A program made the translations under genes and the position numbers. Of a stretch of 36,252 bases of DNA, positions 15,450 to 23,224 are shown in pieces. Below the pieces are notes generated by a model, which saw only the letters and a list, made by a program, of their open reading frames with translations, was not told the origin of the DNA and searched no databases. The DNA is from Ramlibacter aquaticus (GTDB lineage: Bacteria > Pseudomonadota > Gammaproteobacteria > Burkholderiales > Burkholderiaceae_C). Where the stretch lies: positions 1 through 36,252 of the forward strand of contig NZ_JADDOJ010000039.1 in the NCBI RefSeq assembly GCF_015159745.1. The letters run 5' to 3'. Position 1 is the stretch's first letter; the number at the start of each line of letters is the position of its first letter.

Positions 15450-16385
15450 ATGCGACCCGGTCTTCTCCAATCGCGGGCGGCACAGGCCGGCGTGGCCGTG
15501 CTGGTGCTGGGGGCCATCGCGCCCTTCGTCTCCAGCGGCTACGTGCTGGGCCTGCTGACCGTCGCCTTCTACACGGCGGTCTTCGCCATGTCCTGGGACC
15601 TGCTCTTCGGCTTTGCCGGCGAGGTCAACTTCGGTCCCACCTTCCTGATCGGCCTGGGCGCCTACACGGCCGGCATCATGGACGCGCGGCTCGCGCCGCA
15701 GGTCCCGATGTGGGTCTGTATCGCGGCCGGCGCCATCGCCGCGGTGGTCGGCGGCGTGCTGCTGGCCCTGCCGGCGCTGCGCGTGCGCGGCCCGTACTTC
15801 GGCCTCACCACGCTGGTGGCAGTGCTGATGCTGCAGAACTTCATCGTCGTCGCCGCCGACCTCACCGGCGGCGAGATCGGCCTCACGGTGCCGGACGTGA
15901 TCTCCGTCAGCGCGACCACCAACTACTGGGTCGCCTTCGGCTTCATGGCGATCAGCGGCATCATCCTGTTCGGCCTCTCGCGCTCGCCCATCGGGCTGGT
16001 GCTGGAGGCGAGCGGGCAGGACGCGGTGCAGGCCGGCGCGCTGGGCTTCAACGTCGTCAAGCACAAGCTGTTCGCCTTCATCGTGAGCGCCTTCTTCTCC
16101 GGGCTGGCCGGCGCGCTGATGGTGTTCTACATGGGCACGGCCTCGGTCGGCACCTTCGTCGACATCTCGGTCGGCGTGCAGGTGATCATCGCCGCCGTGC
16201 TGGGCGGCCGCCGCACCGTCATCGGCGCGGCGATCGGCGCGATCTTCCTGATCGGCATGGGCGAGCTGCTGCGGCCGCTGGGCGAGATCGCCACGCTGCT
16301 GGTGTCGCTGATCGCGCTCATCGTGGTGCTGTTCTTCCCGAACGGCTTCCTGGGCATGCTCCAGGGGAGGCGCAGCGATGGCTGA
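15450..16385 (+). CDS. ABC transporter permease, LivM type
   Basis: This is a 311-residue inner-membrane permease, the partner of the LivH-type gene that ends 4 bases before it. Family segments visible are MSWDLLFGFAGEVNFGPTFLIGLGAYTAG, PALRVRGPYFGLTTLVAVLMLQN, the coupling-loop region ASGQDAVQAGALGFNVVKHKLFAFIVSAFFSGLAGALM, and QVIIAAVLGGRRTVIGAAIGA. Its last 8 bases overlap the start of the fused ATPase gene, which suggests translational coupling. Confidence 0.92.
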   Translation: MRPGLLQSRAAQAGVAVLVLGAIAPFVSSGYVLGLLTVAFYTAVFAMSWDLLFGFAGEVNFGPTFLIGLGAYTAGIMDARLAPQVPMWVCIAAGAIAAVVGGVLLALPALRVRGPYFGLTTLVAVLMLQNFIVVAADLTGGEIGLTVPDVISVSATTNYWVAFGFMAISGIILFGLSRSPIGLVLEASGQDAVQAGALGFNVVKHKLFAFIVSAFFSGLAGALMVFYMGTASVGTFVDISVGVQVIIAAVLGGRRTVIGAAIGAIFLIGMGELLRPLGEIATLLVSLIALIVVLFFPNGFLGMLQGRRSDG

Positions 16386-17844
16386 CACCGCACTGCACGT
16401 CGAGAAACTGACCAAGCGCTTCGGCGGCCTGGTCGCCGTGAAGGAGCTGAGCTTCAGCGTCCACGGCGGCGAGATCCTGGGCCTGATCGGGCCCAACGGC
16501 TCCGGCAAGTCCACGGCCATGCGCTGCGTGATGGGCGTCGAGCGTCCCACGGCCGGCTCCATCCGCTGGGAGGGCCGCGAGATCGGCGGCCTGCCCTCGC
16601 ACAAGGTGGCGCGGCTGGGCGTGGGCCTGGTGTTCCAGCACTCGCGGCCGCTGCAGCGGCAGACGGTGCTGGAGAACATCAAGGTCGCGCTCATCCCCGA
16701 CCGCCTCACCATGCTGCTGCACAGCCACGAGATCGACGCCCAGGCGCGCGACATCGCGGCCCGCGTGGGGCTGGACAAGCTGATCGACCGGCGCCCGCCC
16801 ACGCTGGCCTTCGCCGACCTGCGGCGGCTGGAGCTGGCCAAGGCGATCGCCCGCCATCCCAAGCTGGTGCTGGTGGACGAGCCCTTCGCCGGCCTCACCG
16901 CCTCCGAGGTGGCCGGCTTCTCCGACCTGATCCGCGGCTTCCGCGACGAGGGCCGGGCGGTGATGCTGGTGGACCACAACGTCAAGAGCGTGAGCGCGCT
17001 GGTCGACCGCGCGGTCGCCATGTACCTGGGCGAGCACATCGCCGAGGGCACGGCCAGCGAGGTGATGCAGAACGAGACGGTGCGCAAGGTGTACCTGGGC
17101 GGCGCCCTGGTGCGCAGCGAGCGGCCGCCCCGCGAGCACACCGGCACCCAGCCGCTGCTGCAGGTCGAGAACCTGGAAGTGCGCTACGGCAAGGCGCTGG
17201 CCCTGCAGGGGGTCTCGCTGCAGGTGCACGAGGGCGAGTTCGTCGGCGTCGTCGGCCTGAACGGGGCCGGCAAGACCACGCTGTTCAACGCCATCTGCGG
17301 CCTGGTCGCCTCCAGCGGCACGGTGCGCTGGGACGGCCGCGACCTGCGCGGCACCAGCCCGGCGCAGATCGCCCGGTCCGGCATCGTGCAGTGCCCGGAG
17401 ACGCGCGAGCTCTTCGGCGACATGACGGTGCGCGAGAACCTGGAGCTGGGCGGCAACGCGCTGGACGACAAGGAACTCGCCGAGCGCCTGGAATGGCTGT
17501 TCGGCCTGTTCCCCATCCTGCGCGACCGCCAGCCGCAAGTGTCCCGCACGCTGTCCGGCGGCGAGCAGCAGATGCTCGCCATCGCACGTGCCCTGATGAT
17601 GAAGCCGCGCCTGCTCATCCTGGACGAGCCCACGCTGGGCCTGGCCCCGGTGATCCTGGACACGCTCTCCAAGGCCCTGCACAAGCTGCGCGACACCACG
17701 CCGCTGACGGTGCTGCTGGGCGAACAGAACGTGACCTTCGCGCTGCCGCACGCCGACCGGCTCTACGTGCTGGACCACGGCAAGGTGGCCTGGGAAGGCA
17801 CGCCCGACCGCTTCGAGGCCGAGGCCGCGGCCGACTACCTCTGA
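16378..17844 (+). CDS. Fused LivG-LivF-type ABC transporter ATPase (two nucleotide-binding domains)
   Basis: This 488-residue protein is two ATPases in one chain. Domain 1 (about 5-245, LivG-like) has Walker A GPNGSGKS (38-45), Walker B LVLVDEP (163-169) and H-loop His200. Where LSGGQ is expected it reads LAFAD (143-147, before LRRLELAKA). Domain 2 (about 258-488, LivF-like) has Walker A GLNGAGKT (293-300), canonical LSGGE (392-396) and Walker B LLILDEP (412-418). The two are normally separate genes, livG and livF. The fusion fixes a 1:1 asymmetric pair in which one composite ATP site uses the degenerate signature. It powers the LivH/LivM channel encoded upstream. Confidence 0.93.
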   Translation: MADTALHVEKLTKRFGGLVAVKELSFSVHGGEILGLIGPNGSGKSTAMRCVMGVERPTAGSIRWEGREIGGLPSHKVARLGVGLVFQHSRPLQRQTVLENIKVALIPDRLTMLLHSHEIDAQARDIAARVGLDKLIDRRPPTLAFADLRRLELAKAIARHPKLVLVDEPFAGLTASEVAGFSDLIRGFRDEGRAVMLVDHNVKSVSALVDRAVAMYLGEHIAEGTASEVMQNETVRKVYLGGALVRSERPPREHTGTQPLLQVENLEVRYGKALALQGVSLQVHEGEFVGVVGLNGAGKTTLFNAICGLVASSGTVRWDGRDLRGTSPAQIARSGIVQCPETRELFGDMTVRENLELGGNALDDKELAERLEWLFGLFPILRDRQPQVSRTLSGGEQQMLAIARALMMKPRLLILDEPTLGLAPVILDTLSKALHKLRDTTPLTVLLGEQNVTFALPHADRLYVLDHGKVAWEGTPDRFEAEAAADYL

Positions 17845-17852
17845 GCCCCGCC

Positions 17853-17885
17853 CGCGGGCCCGACCCCACCGGGGCCGGGCCCGCG
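17853..17885 (+). terminator. Strong GC hairpin after the ABC operon
   Basis: CGCGGGCCCG and CGGGCCCGCG form a 10-bp stem. Above a single A/C mismatch a CCCC/GGGG stem closes a 3-nt loop. It starts 9 bases after the ATPase stop. There is no T-tract, so termination may be inefficient or Rho-assisted. Its position supports it as the end of the operon. Confidence 0.5.
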
Positions 17886-17990
17886 CGGCTGCGTTAGCAT
17901 GCCATCCTGGCTGCTTCGCAAACGCTTCCCCTGTCTTCCTCCGCCCCCCTCCCCGAAACCGGCCTTCCGGCACCCCAGCGGTACTGGGCC

Positions 17991-19349
17991 ATGGCCACCA
18001 TCCTGCTGGGCATCGCGGTCACGGTGATCGACGGCACCGTCGCCAACCTGGCCCTGCCCGGCATGGTGCGCGACCTGCACACCCACGCCTCGGACGCGGT
18101 GTGGATCGTCAACGCCTACCAGCTGGCGACGCTGGTGCTGCTGCTGCCGCTGGCGAGCCTGGGCGACCGCCTGGGCTACCGCCGCATCTACCTGGTGGGC
18201 GTGGTGCTGTTCACGCTCGCGTCCGGCCTGTGCAGCATGGCGAGCTCGTTGCCCACGCTGGCGGTCGCCCGCGCGCTGCAGGGCATGGGCGCGGCCGGCA
18301 TCATGTCGGTGAACCCGGCGCTGGTGCGCCTGACCTACCCGCCCAGCCAGCTGGGCCGCGGCATCGCGCTCAATTCCATGGTGGTGGCGACGGCCTCGGT
18401 CGCCGGCCCGGTGCTGGCGGCGGCCATCCTCTCGGTGGCCGGCTGGCCCTGGCTGTTCCTGGTCAACGTGCCGCTGGGCGTGCTGCTCTTCCTGCTCGGG
18501 CAGCGGGTGCTGCCGGCCAACACCCTGTTCACCGGCCCCTTGCGCTTCTCGCCGCTGGACATCGTGCTCAATGGCGCGATGTTCGTGCTGCTGTTCGTGG
18601 GCGCCGACCTGCTGGGCGGCATGGGCCGGGGCGGCGAAGGCGGGATGGGCGCCTCGCCGGCCTGGGGCCTGGGCCTGCTCGCGGCGTGCGCGGCCGTGGG
18701 CACCGTGCACGTGCTGCGGCAACGCCGGCTCGCGCACCCGCTGCTGCCCATCGACCTGCTGCGCATCCCGGTGTTCCGCCTCTCCATGGCCACCTCGGTG
18801 TGCGCGTTCGCCGCACAGACCATGGCCTACGTGGCCCTGCCCTTCCTGTTCCTGGATGCCTGGCACCACAGCCCCGGCCAGGCCGGCCTGCTCATGGCCT
18901 GCTGGCCGCTGGGTGTGATCGCCGCCGCGAGCGTCACCGGCCGCCTGATCGGCCGCTTCCACGGCGGGCTGCTGGGCGCCATCGGCCTGGGCGTGCTGGC
19001 GCTGGGCCTGGGGCTCATGGGGCTGGCCGCGGCCTCCAGCGCGGCCACCGAGCCGGCGGTCTGGTGGCGCCTCGCGGTGTGCGGCCTGGGCTTCGGGCTG
19101 TTCCAGTCGCCCAACAACCACACCATCATCACCAGCGCGCCGGCACATCGGGCCGGCGCCGCCAGCGGCATGCTGGGCACGGCGCGCCTCACCGGCCAGT
19201 CGCTGGGCGCGGCCCTGCTGGCCGCGGTGTTCGCACTCGCCAGCGCCCACGACGGCGGGGGCGCACAGGCCGCCCTCGCCCTGTCCGCGGGCCTCGCGGC
19301 CGCCGCCGCGGTGTTCAGCGGGTTGCGCCTGCGCACCACCCAGGCCTGA
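17991..19349 (+). CDS. MFS transporter, DHA2 (EmrB/QacA) drug-efflux type
   Basis: This inner-membrane protein has 452 residues and 12-14 hydrophobic helices. Family marks are TVIDGTVANLALPGM in helix 1, DAVWIVNAYQLATLVLLLPLASLGDRLGYRRIY (helix 2 plus the loop motif GDRxGYRR), and the antiporter-type VAGPVLAAAI segment. It is predicted to export drugs or metabolites in exchange for protons. The frame stays open upstream to 17898, and the sequence PAPQRYWA just before ATG 17991 looks like real family sequence. That stretch contains no ATG, GTG or TTG, so the true start may be an unusual codon. ATG 17991 is reported as the only canonical choice. Confidence 0.88.
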   Translation: MATILLGIAVTVIDGTVANLALPGMVRDLHTHASDAVWIVNAYQLATLVLLLPLASLGDRLGYRRIYLVGVVLFTLASGLCSMASSLPTLAVARALQGMGAAGIMSVNPALVRLTYPPSQLGRGIALNSMVVATASVAGPVLAAAILSVAGWPWLFLVNVPLGVLLFLLGQRVLPANTLFTGPLRFSPLDIVLNGAMFVLLFVGADLLGGMGRGGEGGMGASPAWGLGLLAACAAVGTVHVLRQRRLAHPLLPIDLLRIPVFRLSMATSVCAFAAQTMAYVALPFLFLDAWHHSPGQAGLLMACWPLGVIAAASVTGRLIGRFHGGLLGAIGLGVLALGLGLMGLAAASSAATEPAVWWRLAVCGLGFGLFQSPNNHTIITSAPAHRAGAASGMLGTARLTGQSLGAALLAAVFALASAHDGGGAQAALALSAGLAAAAAVFSGLRLRTTQA

Positions 19350-19406
19350 ATCACGGCCCTGCGCGGGCCAAACGCTTCCCTTGGGCGTGGTGCAGACCGC
19401 ACAATC

Positions 19407-19430
19407 GGAACAGCCGAGTCCGGCTGTTTC
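19407..19430 (+). promoter_or_regulatory. Inverted repeat/hairpin just upstream of the RBS
   Basis: GGAACAGCC and GGCTGTTTC pair over 9 positions (one G-U) around a 6-nt loop. It ends 5 bases before the AAGGAG RBS of the downstream binding-protein gene. The DNA core AACAGCC-N6-GGCTGTT is a perfect 7-bp palindrome. It may be a repressor operator or an RNA element. Confidence 0.4.
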
Positions 19431-19447
19431 GTCTCAAGGAGTACCCA

Positions 19448-20563
19448 GTGCAAGGATGGAAAACCGCCGCCCTGGCGTTGACGATCGCGGCGGCCTGCCT
19501 GCCCGCAGCGCGCGCCGAACTGCTGATCGGCCAGACCGCCGGCTTCACCGGCCCCGTCGCCGGTTCGGTCAAGGAGACCGCCGAGGGCGCACGCCTGTAC
19601 ATCGACCAGGTGAACGCCCGCGGCGGCGTGGCCGGTGAAAAGATCGACCTGATCGCCATGGACGACGGCTTCGAGGTCAAGCGCACGGCGGAGAACGCCC
19701 GCATCCTGATCGAGGACAAGAAGGTGCTCGCCCTGTTCCTGGTCCGCGGCACCCCCAACAACGAGGCCATTCTGCCCATGCTGGAGCAGTCGGGCACGGT
19801 GCTGGTCGCGCCCTCCACCGGCGCGATGCTGCTGCACGACCCCGTCAAGCGCGAGGTGTTCAACGTGCGCGCGCCCTACCAGAAGGAAAGCGAAAAGGCG
19901 GTGGTGCACCTGTCCACGATCGGCATGACCCGCATTGCCGTGGTGCACGCCGACGACTCCTTCGGCGCCGATGGCGTGGCGGGCGCCGACAAGGGCTTCG
20001 CCAAGGCCGGCATCAAGCCGGTGGCGGTGATCAAGGCCGACCGCCTCAAGCCCGACTTCGCCGGCATCGTGAAGGCCATCGTGGGCGCCAACGCACAGGC
20101 CGTGGTCTGGATCGGCTCGGGCACGGCGGTGGCCGACGGCGTCAAGGCGCTGCGCAAGGCCGGCTCGGCCGCGCAGGTGGTGACCCTGTCGAACAACGCC
20201 TCCTCCGGCTTCATCAAGTCGCTGGGCGAGGACAGCCGCGGCGTGATCGTGACGCAGGTCTTCCCCGACGAGCGCCAGCTCAGCTATGCCTTCATCGCCG
20301 AGGCCACGGCGCTGGCCAAGGCCAAGGGCCTGAAGGAAGTGACGCCGGCCATGCTGGAGGGCTTCGCCTCCGCGAAGGTGCTGGTGGAAGGCCTGCGCCG
20401 CGCCTCGCCGCACCCCACGCGCGAGAAGCTGCGCGCCGCGCTGGAATCCATGCGCGACTTCGACCTGGGCGGCCTGCGCATGGGCTACGGCCCGAACGAC
20501 CACACCGGCCTGGAGTTCGCCGACCTGTCCATCATCGGCCCCAACGGCCACTTCCGGCGCTAG
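19448..20563 (+). CDS. Orphan ABC-type substrate-binding protein (type I periplasmic binding fold)
   Basis: This 371-residue protein starts at GTG with AAGGAG (19436-19441) as RBS. The signal peptide is residues 1-23 (ending ARA), and the mature protein starts ELLIGQTAGFTGPVAGSVKE. Fold marks are ARLYIDQVNARGGVAGEKIDLIAMDDGF, then LVAPSTGAMLLHDP and the hinge region IAVVHADDSFGADGV. It resembles branched-chain amino acid binding proteins, but no permease or ATPase gene is adjacent. It may feed another transporter or act as a sensor partner. Its stop shares CTAG with the convergent TRIC-type gene. Confidence 0.9.
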   Translation: MQGWKTAALALTIAAACLPAARAELLIGQTAGFTGPVAGSVKETAEGARLYIDQVNARGGVAGEKIDLIAMDDGFEVKRTAENARILIEDKKVLALFLVRGTPNNEAILPMLEQSGTVLVAPSTGAMLLHDPVKREVFNVRAPYQKESEKAVVHLSTIGMTRIAVVHADDSFGADGVAGADKGFAKAGIKPVAVIKADRLKPDFAGIVKAIVGANAQAVVWIGSGTAVADGVKALRKAGSAAQVVTLSNNASSGFIKSLGEDSRGVIVTQVFPDERQLSYAFIAEATALAKAKGLKEVTPAMLEGFASAKVLVEGLRRASPHPTREKLRAALESMRDFDLGGLRMGYGPNDHTGLEFADLSIIGPNGHFRR

Positions 20564-21213
20564 CGTTCGTCGCCTGCGTTCCAGGGCGGCAGGGCCAGGT
20601 CCAGGCGCACGGCGATGAGCCGCAGCGCCGCCGTCACCACGGTGGTCGCCAGCAGGGCGCCCAGGAGCGGGGCGCCCGCGGCGTGCATCCCCAGCAGCAC
20701 CCAGCCGCCGATGAAGGAGCAGATGGCGTAGGGCTGGTGGTCGCTGAAGGCCGCCGGCACGTCGTTGCACAGCACGTCGCGCAGCACGCCGCCGAAGACC
20801 GAGGTGATGACGCCCATGAGCACGCACACCACGGCCGGCAGCCCCTGGTCCAGCGCAAGCTGCGCGCCGTTGGCGGTGAACAGGCCCAGGCCCAGCGCGT
20901 CCGGCCAGAGCAGGGCCCGCCGCGTGACGGCGAAGTGGCGGGTCCGCAGCAGCACCATGGCGCCCGCGCACACCAGCAGCAGGCCCCACAGCCAGCCGGC
21001 GTGCTCCACCCAGTAGAAGGGCCGCCGGTCCAGCAGCACGTCGCGCAGGGTGCCGCCGCCGAAGGCTGTCACGCCGGCCACCACGCTCACGCCCACCGCA
21101 TCCAGGCGCTTGTTGGCGGCGGCCAGCAGGCCGGAGACGGCGAAGGCCACGGTGGCAGCGAACTCCACCACGCCCAGGGCGGCGGACAGGGTGACGGGCG
21201 AAGGCGGGATCAT
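20560..21213 (-). CDS. TRIC-type channel / UPF0126 (YadS/YicG-like) membrane protein
   Basis: This 217-residue protein has about seven hydrophobic helices and a clear internal duplication. Two similar halves carry AFGGGTLRDVLLDRRPFYW and VFGGVLRDVLCNDVPAAF. This is the signature of the UPF0126/TRIC family. Eukaryotic TRIC proteins are potassium channels, and some bacterial members have been linked to glycine transport. Its precise cargo cannot be told here. The start at 21213 (MIPPSPVTL) is chosen because the longer frame upstream is antisense shadow of the acyl-CoA dehydrogenase. Confidence 0.9.
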   Translation of the reverse strand: MIPPSPVTLSAALGVVEFAATVAFAVSGLLAAANKRLDAVGVSVVAGVTAFGGGTLRDVLLDRRPFYWVEHAGWLWGLLLVCAGAMVLLRTRHFAVTRRALLWPDALGLGLFTANGAQLALDQGLPAVVCVLMGVITSVFGGVLRDVLCNDVPAAFSDHQPYAICSFIGGWVLLGMHAAGAPLLGALLATTVVTAALRLIAVRLDLALPPWNAGDER

Positions 21214-21247
21214 GCAGCGATTGTCGCGGCTGCGGCGCGCCGCCCGC

Positions 21248-22507
21248 CTAGTCCCGGTCCTGGGGGTTGCGGTAGTAGACGGCGGTGCTGCCCAGGGTCT
21301 CGCGCGAGCGCGCCAGTTCCGCCTTGGCGACGGCGCGCAGGTGGACCTCGTCGGGCCCGTCGAAGAAGCGCATCGCGCGCCCGGTGGACCACAGCTCGGC
21401 CAGCGGCGTGTCGGGCGTGAGGCCCATGGCGCCGAAGACCTGCATCGCGCGGTCCAGCACGCGCACGTGCAGCTGCGCCGCCACCAGCTTGATGGCCGAG
21501 ACGTCCACGTGCGCCGCCTTGTTGCCGAAGCGGTCCATCTTCCAGGCCGCCTGCAGCACCAGCAGGCGCGCCTGGTCCACCTCCACGCGCGAGTGGGCGA
21601 TCCAGTCCTGCACATTGGCGAAGTCCGCCAGGTGGCGGCCGAAGGCGCGCCGCGTGAGCGCGCGCTCGGCCATCAGCTCGATCGCCAGCTCGCACTGGCC
21701 GATCGCGCGCATGCAGTGGTGCACGCGGCCCGGGCCCAGCCGCGCCTGGGCCAGCGCGAAGCCCTCGTTCTCGCGGCCCAGCAGGTTCGCCACCGGCACG
21801 CGCACGTCGGTGTAGGTGATCTCGCAGTGCCCGTCGGGCGCCAGGTGGTTCATCACCGGCACGTTGCGCACCACGCGCACCCCGGGCGTGTCCAGCGGCA
21901 CCAGCACCATGGAGTGCCGGCCGTGGCGCGGCGCCAGGGACGATTCGTCCGTCACGCCCATCACCACCGCGAGCCTGCACTGCGGGTGGGCCGCGCCGGT
22001 GGTGAACCACTTGCGGCCGTTGATGACGTAGTGGCCGCCCTCGCGCCGGATGGTGGTGGCGATGTTGGTGGCGTCCGCGCTGGCGACGTCCGGCTCGGTC
22101 ATCGAGAAGCAGGAACGGATGCGGCCGTCCAGCAGCGGCACCAGCCAGCGCTCGCGCTGCGCCGCCGTGGCGAACAGGTGCAGCAACTCCATGTTGCCGG
22201 TGTCGGGCGCATTGCAGTTGAAGACCTCGCTGGCCCAGGGCACGCGGCCCATGATCTCGGCCAGCGGCGCGTACGCCAGGTTGGACAGGCGCGTGCCGGG
22301 CTCGTCCTCGCGCAGGCCGGGCAGGAACAGGTTCCACAGCCCGGCCGCGCGGGCGCGGGCCTTGAGCGGCTCGATCACCGCGCTGGGGTACTCGCCGCGG
22401 TGCACCAGGCGCTCGTAATCGCCCAGGCGCGGCAGCAGTTCGCGCTGCATGAACTGGCGCAGCGTGCGCTGCATCTGCTGCGTGTCTTCGGAAAGCTCGA
22501 AATCCAT
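21248..22507 (-). CDS. Acyl-CoA dehydrogenase, ACAD10/11-like
   Basis: This 419-residue FAD enzyme oxidises acyl-CoA thioesters at the alpha-beta position in the cytoplasm. It has the N-terminal helical domain, the FAD-loop motif CFSMTEPDVASADATNI, the beta-domain GGHYVINGRKWFTTGA, and the C-terminal helical bundle. That bundle has RLGPGRVHHCMRAIG and an end MRFFDGPDEVHLRAVAK. The PGRVHHCMR and GPDEVH wording is typical of the ACAD10/11 branch, whose members act on unusual or 4-hydroxy acyl-CoAs. The start at 22507 follows AAGGGG. An in-frame ATG at 22588 would place an FNR-type box inside the coding region and is rejected. It may have its own oxygen-controlled promoter. Confidence 0.92.
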   Translation of the reverse strand: MDFELSEDTQQMQRTLRQFMQRELLPRLGDYERLVHRGEYPSAVIEPLKARARAAGLWNLFLPGLREDEPGTRLSNLAYAPLAEIMGRVPWASEVFNCNAPDTGNMELLHLFATAAQRERWLVPLLDGRIRSCFSMTEPDVASADATNIATTIRREGGHYVINGRKWFTTGAAHPQCRLAVVMGVTDESSLAPRHGRHSMVLVPLDTPGVRVVRNVPVMNHLAPDGHCEITYTDVRVPVANLLGRENEGFALAQARLGPGRVHHCMRAIGQCELAIELMAERALTRRAFGRHLADFANVQDWIAHSRVEVDQARLLVLQAAWKMDRFGNKAAHVDVSAIKLVAAQLHVRVLDRAMQVFGAMGLTPDTPLAELWSTGRAMRFFDGPDEVHLRAVAKAELARSRETLGSTAVYYRNPQDRD

Positions 22508-22574
22508 GGCGGCCCCTTGCGGCGGCCAACCCGGCCGCTGCGTGCCAGCATCGCGTCGCGCGGCAGGCAGTGCC

Positions 22575-22588
22575 TTGACGGGCATCAA
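22575..22588 (-). promoter_or_regulatory. FNR/Anr-type box upstream of the acyl-CoA dehydrogenase
   Basis: On the minus strand the site reads TTGATGCCCGTCAA, which fits the Anr/FNR pattern TTGAY-N4-RTCAA. A GATGCT hexamer at 22547-22552 lies where a -10 element would be if the box were centred at -41.5, the class II activator geometry. This predicts activation under low oxygen of the gene starting at 22507. The remainder of 22508-22678 holds no gene. Confidence 0.6.
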
Positions 22589-22678
22589 GGGCCGGTCGCC
22601 GAGGCTGTCGCCCAGGTTACGCGGCGCGGGGGCGTCCGCGGCGCCGCAGGCCGCGGCGGGCGCGGGCCCGCACGCACC

Positions 22679-23224
22679 CTACTTCACCCGCTGCTTCTCG
22701 AGCTTGCGCGCCAGCGTGCGCCTGTGCATGCCCAGGCGCCGCGCGGCCTCCGAGATGTTGAAGCCGGTCTCGGCCAGCACCTGGTGGATGTGTTCCCACT
22801 CCAGGGTCTTGATGGAGGTCTGGCGGCCGGTGAGCTCGACGTCGACCACGCCCTCGGCCCGCGCGAAGGCGGCCTCGATGTCGTCGGTGTTGGCCGGCTT
22901 GGCCAGGTAGTGGCGCGCCCCCAGCTTCACCGCCTCCACCGCGGTGGCGATGCTGGCGTACCCGGTCAGCACCACCATCACCAGCTCGTCGTCGAGTTCG
23001 TGCAGGTACTGCACGCAGGCCAGGCCGGAGCCGCCGCCGGCCAGCTTGAGGTCGATCACGGCGTAGCCCGGGCTCTCGTCGGCCATGAGCGCGCGCACCT
23101 CCTCCAGGCTGCTCGCGCGCAGCACGCGGTAGCCGCGCCGCTCGAAGGAGCGCTGCAGCGTGCGCGCGAAGGCCTCGTCGTCCTCGACGATCAGCAGTTC
23201 GCGCTGGAGTTCATTCGCTTCCAT
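22679..23224 (-). CDS. regA: Redox response regulator RegA/PrrA/ActR type
   Basis: This 181-residue regulator has a receiver domain (about 8-122) with acidic pair Asp15-Asp16, phospho-acceptor Asp58 (YAVIDLKL), Thr87 and Lys109. It ends in a Fis-type helix-turn-helix (about 140-181; TGFNISEAARRLGMHRRTLARKL). Length, linker and the helix-turn-helix match the RegA/PrrA/ActR group. Members control respiration, oxidases and carbon or nitrogen metabolism in response to redox state. Its ATG overlaps the kinase stop by 14 bases. It lies in the cyo gene block, so control of the oxidase genes is a reasonable inference. Confidence 0.93.
   Translation of the reverse strand: MEANELQRELLIVEDDEAFARTLQRSFERRGYRVLRASSLEEVRALMADESPGYAVIDLKLAGGGSGLACVQYLHELDDELVMVVLTGYASIATAVEAVKLGARHYLAKPANTDDIEAAFARAEGVVDVELTGRQTSIKTLEWEHIHQVLAETGFNISEAARRLGMHRRTLARKLEKQRVK

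Noticed and set aside
18101..20563. 820-codon frame suggesting a fusion to the binding protein
   Set aside because: The first two thirds are a shadow of the MFS gene. A signal peptide and a GTG with AAGGAG mark the real start at 19448.
22508..22588. Acyl-CoA dehydrogenase start at ATG 22588
   Set aside because: It would place the FNR-type box in coding sequence and add 27 non-homologous residues. MDFELSED at 22507 is the usual family start and has an RBS.
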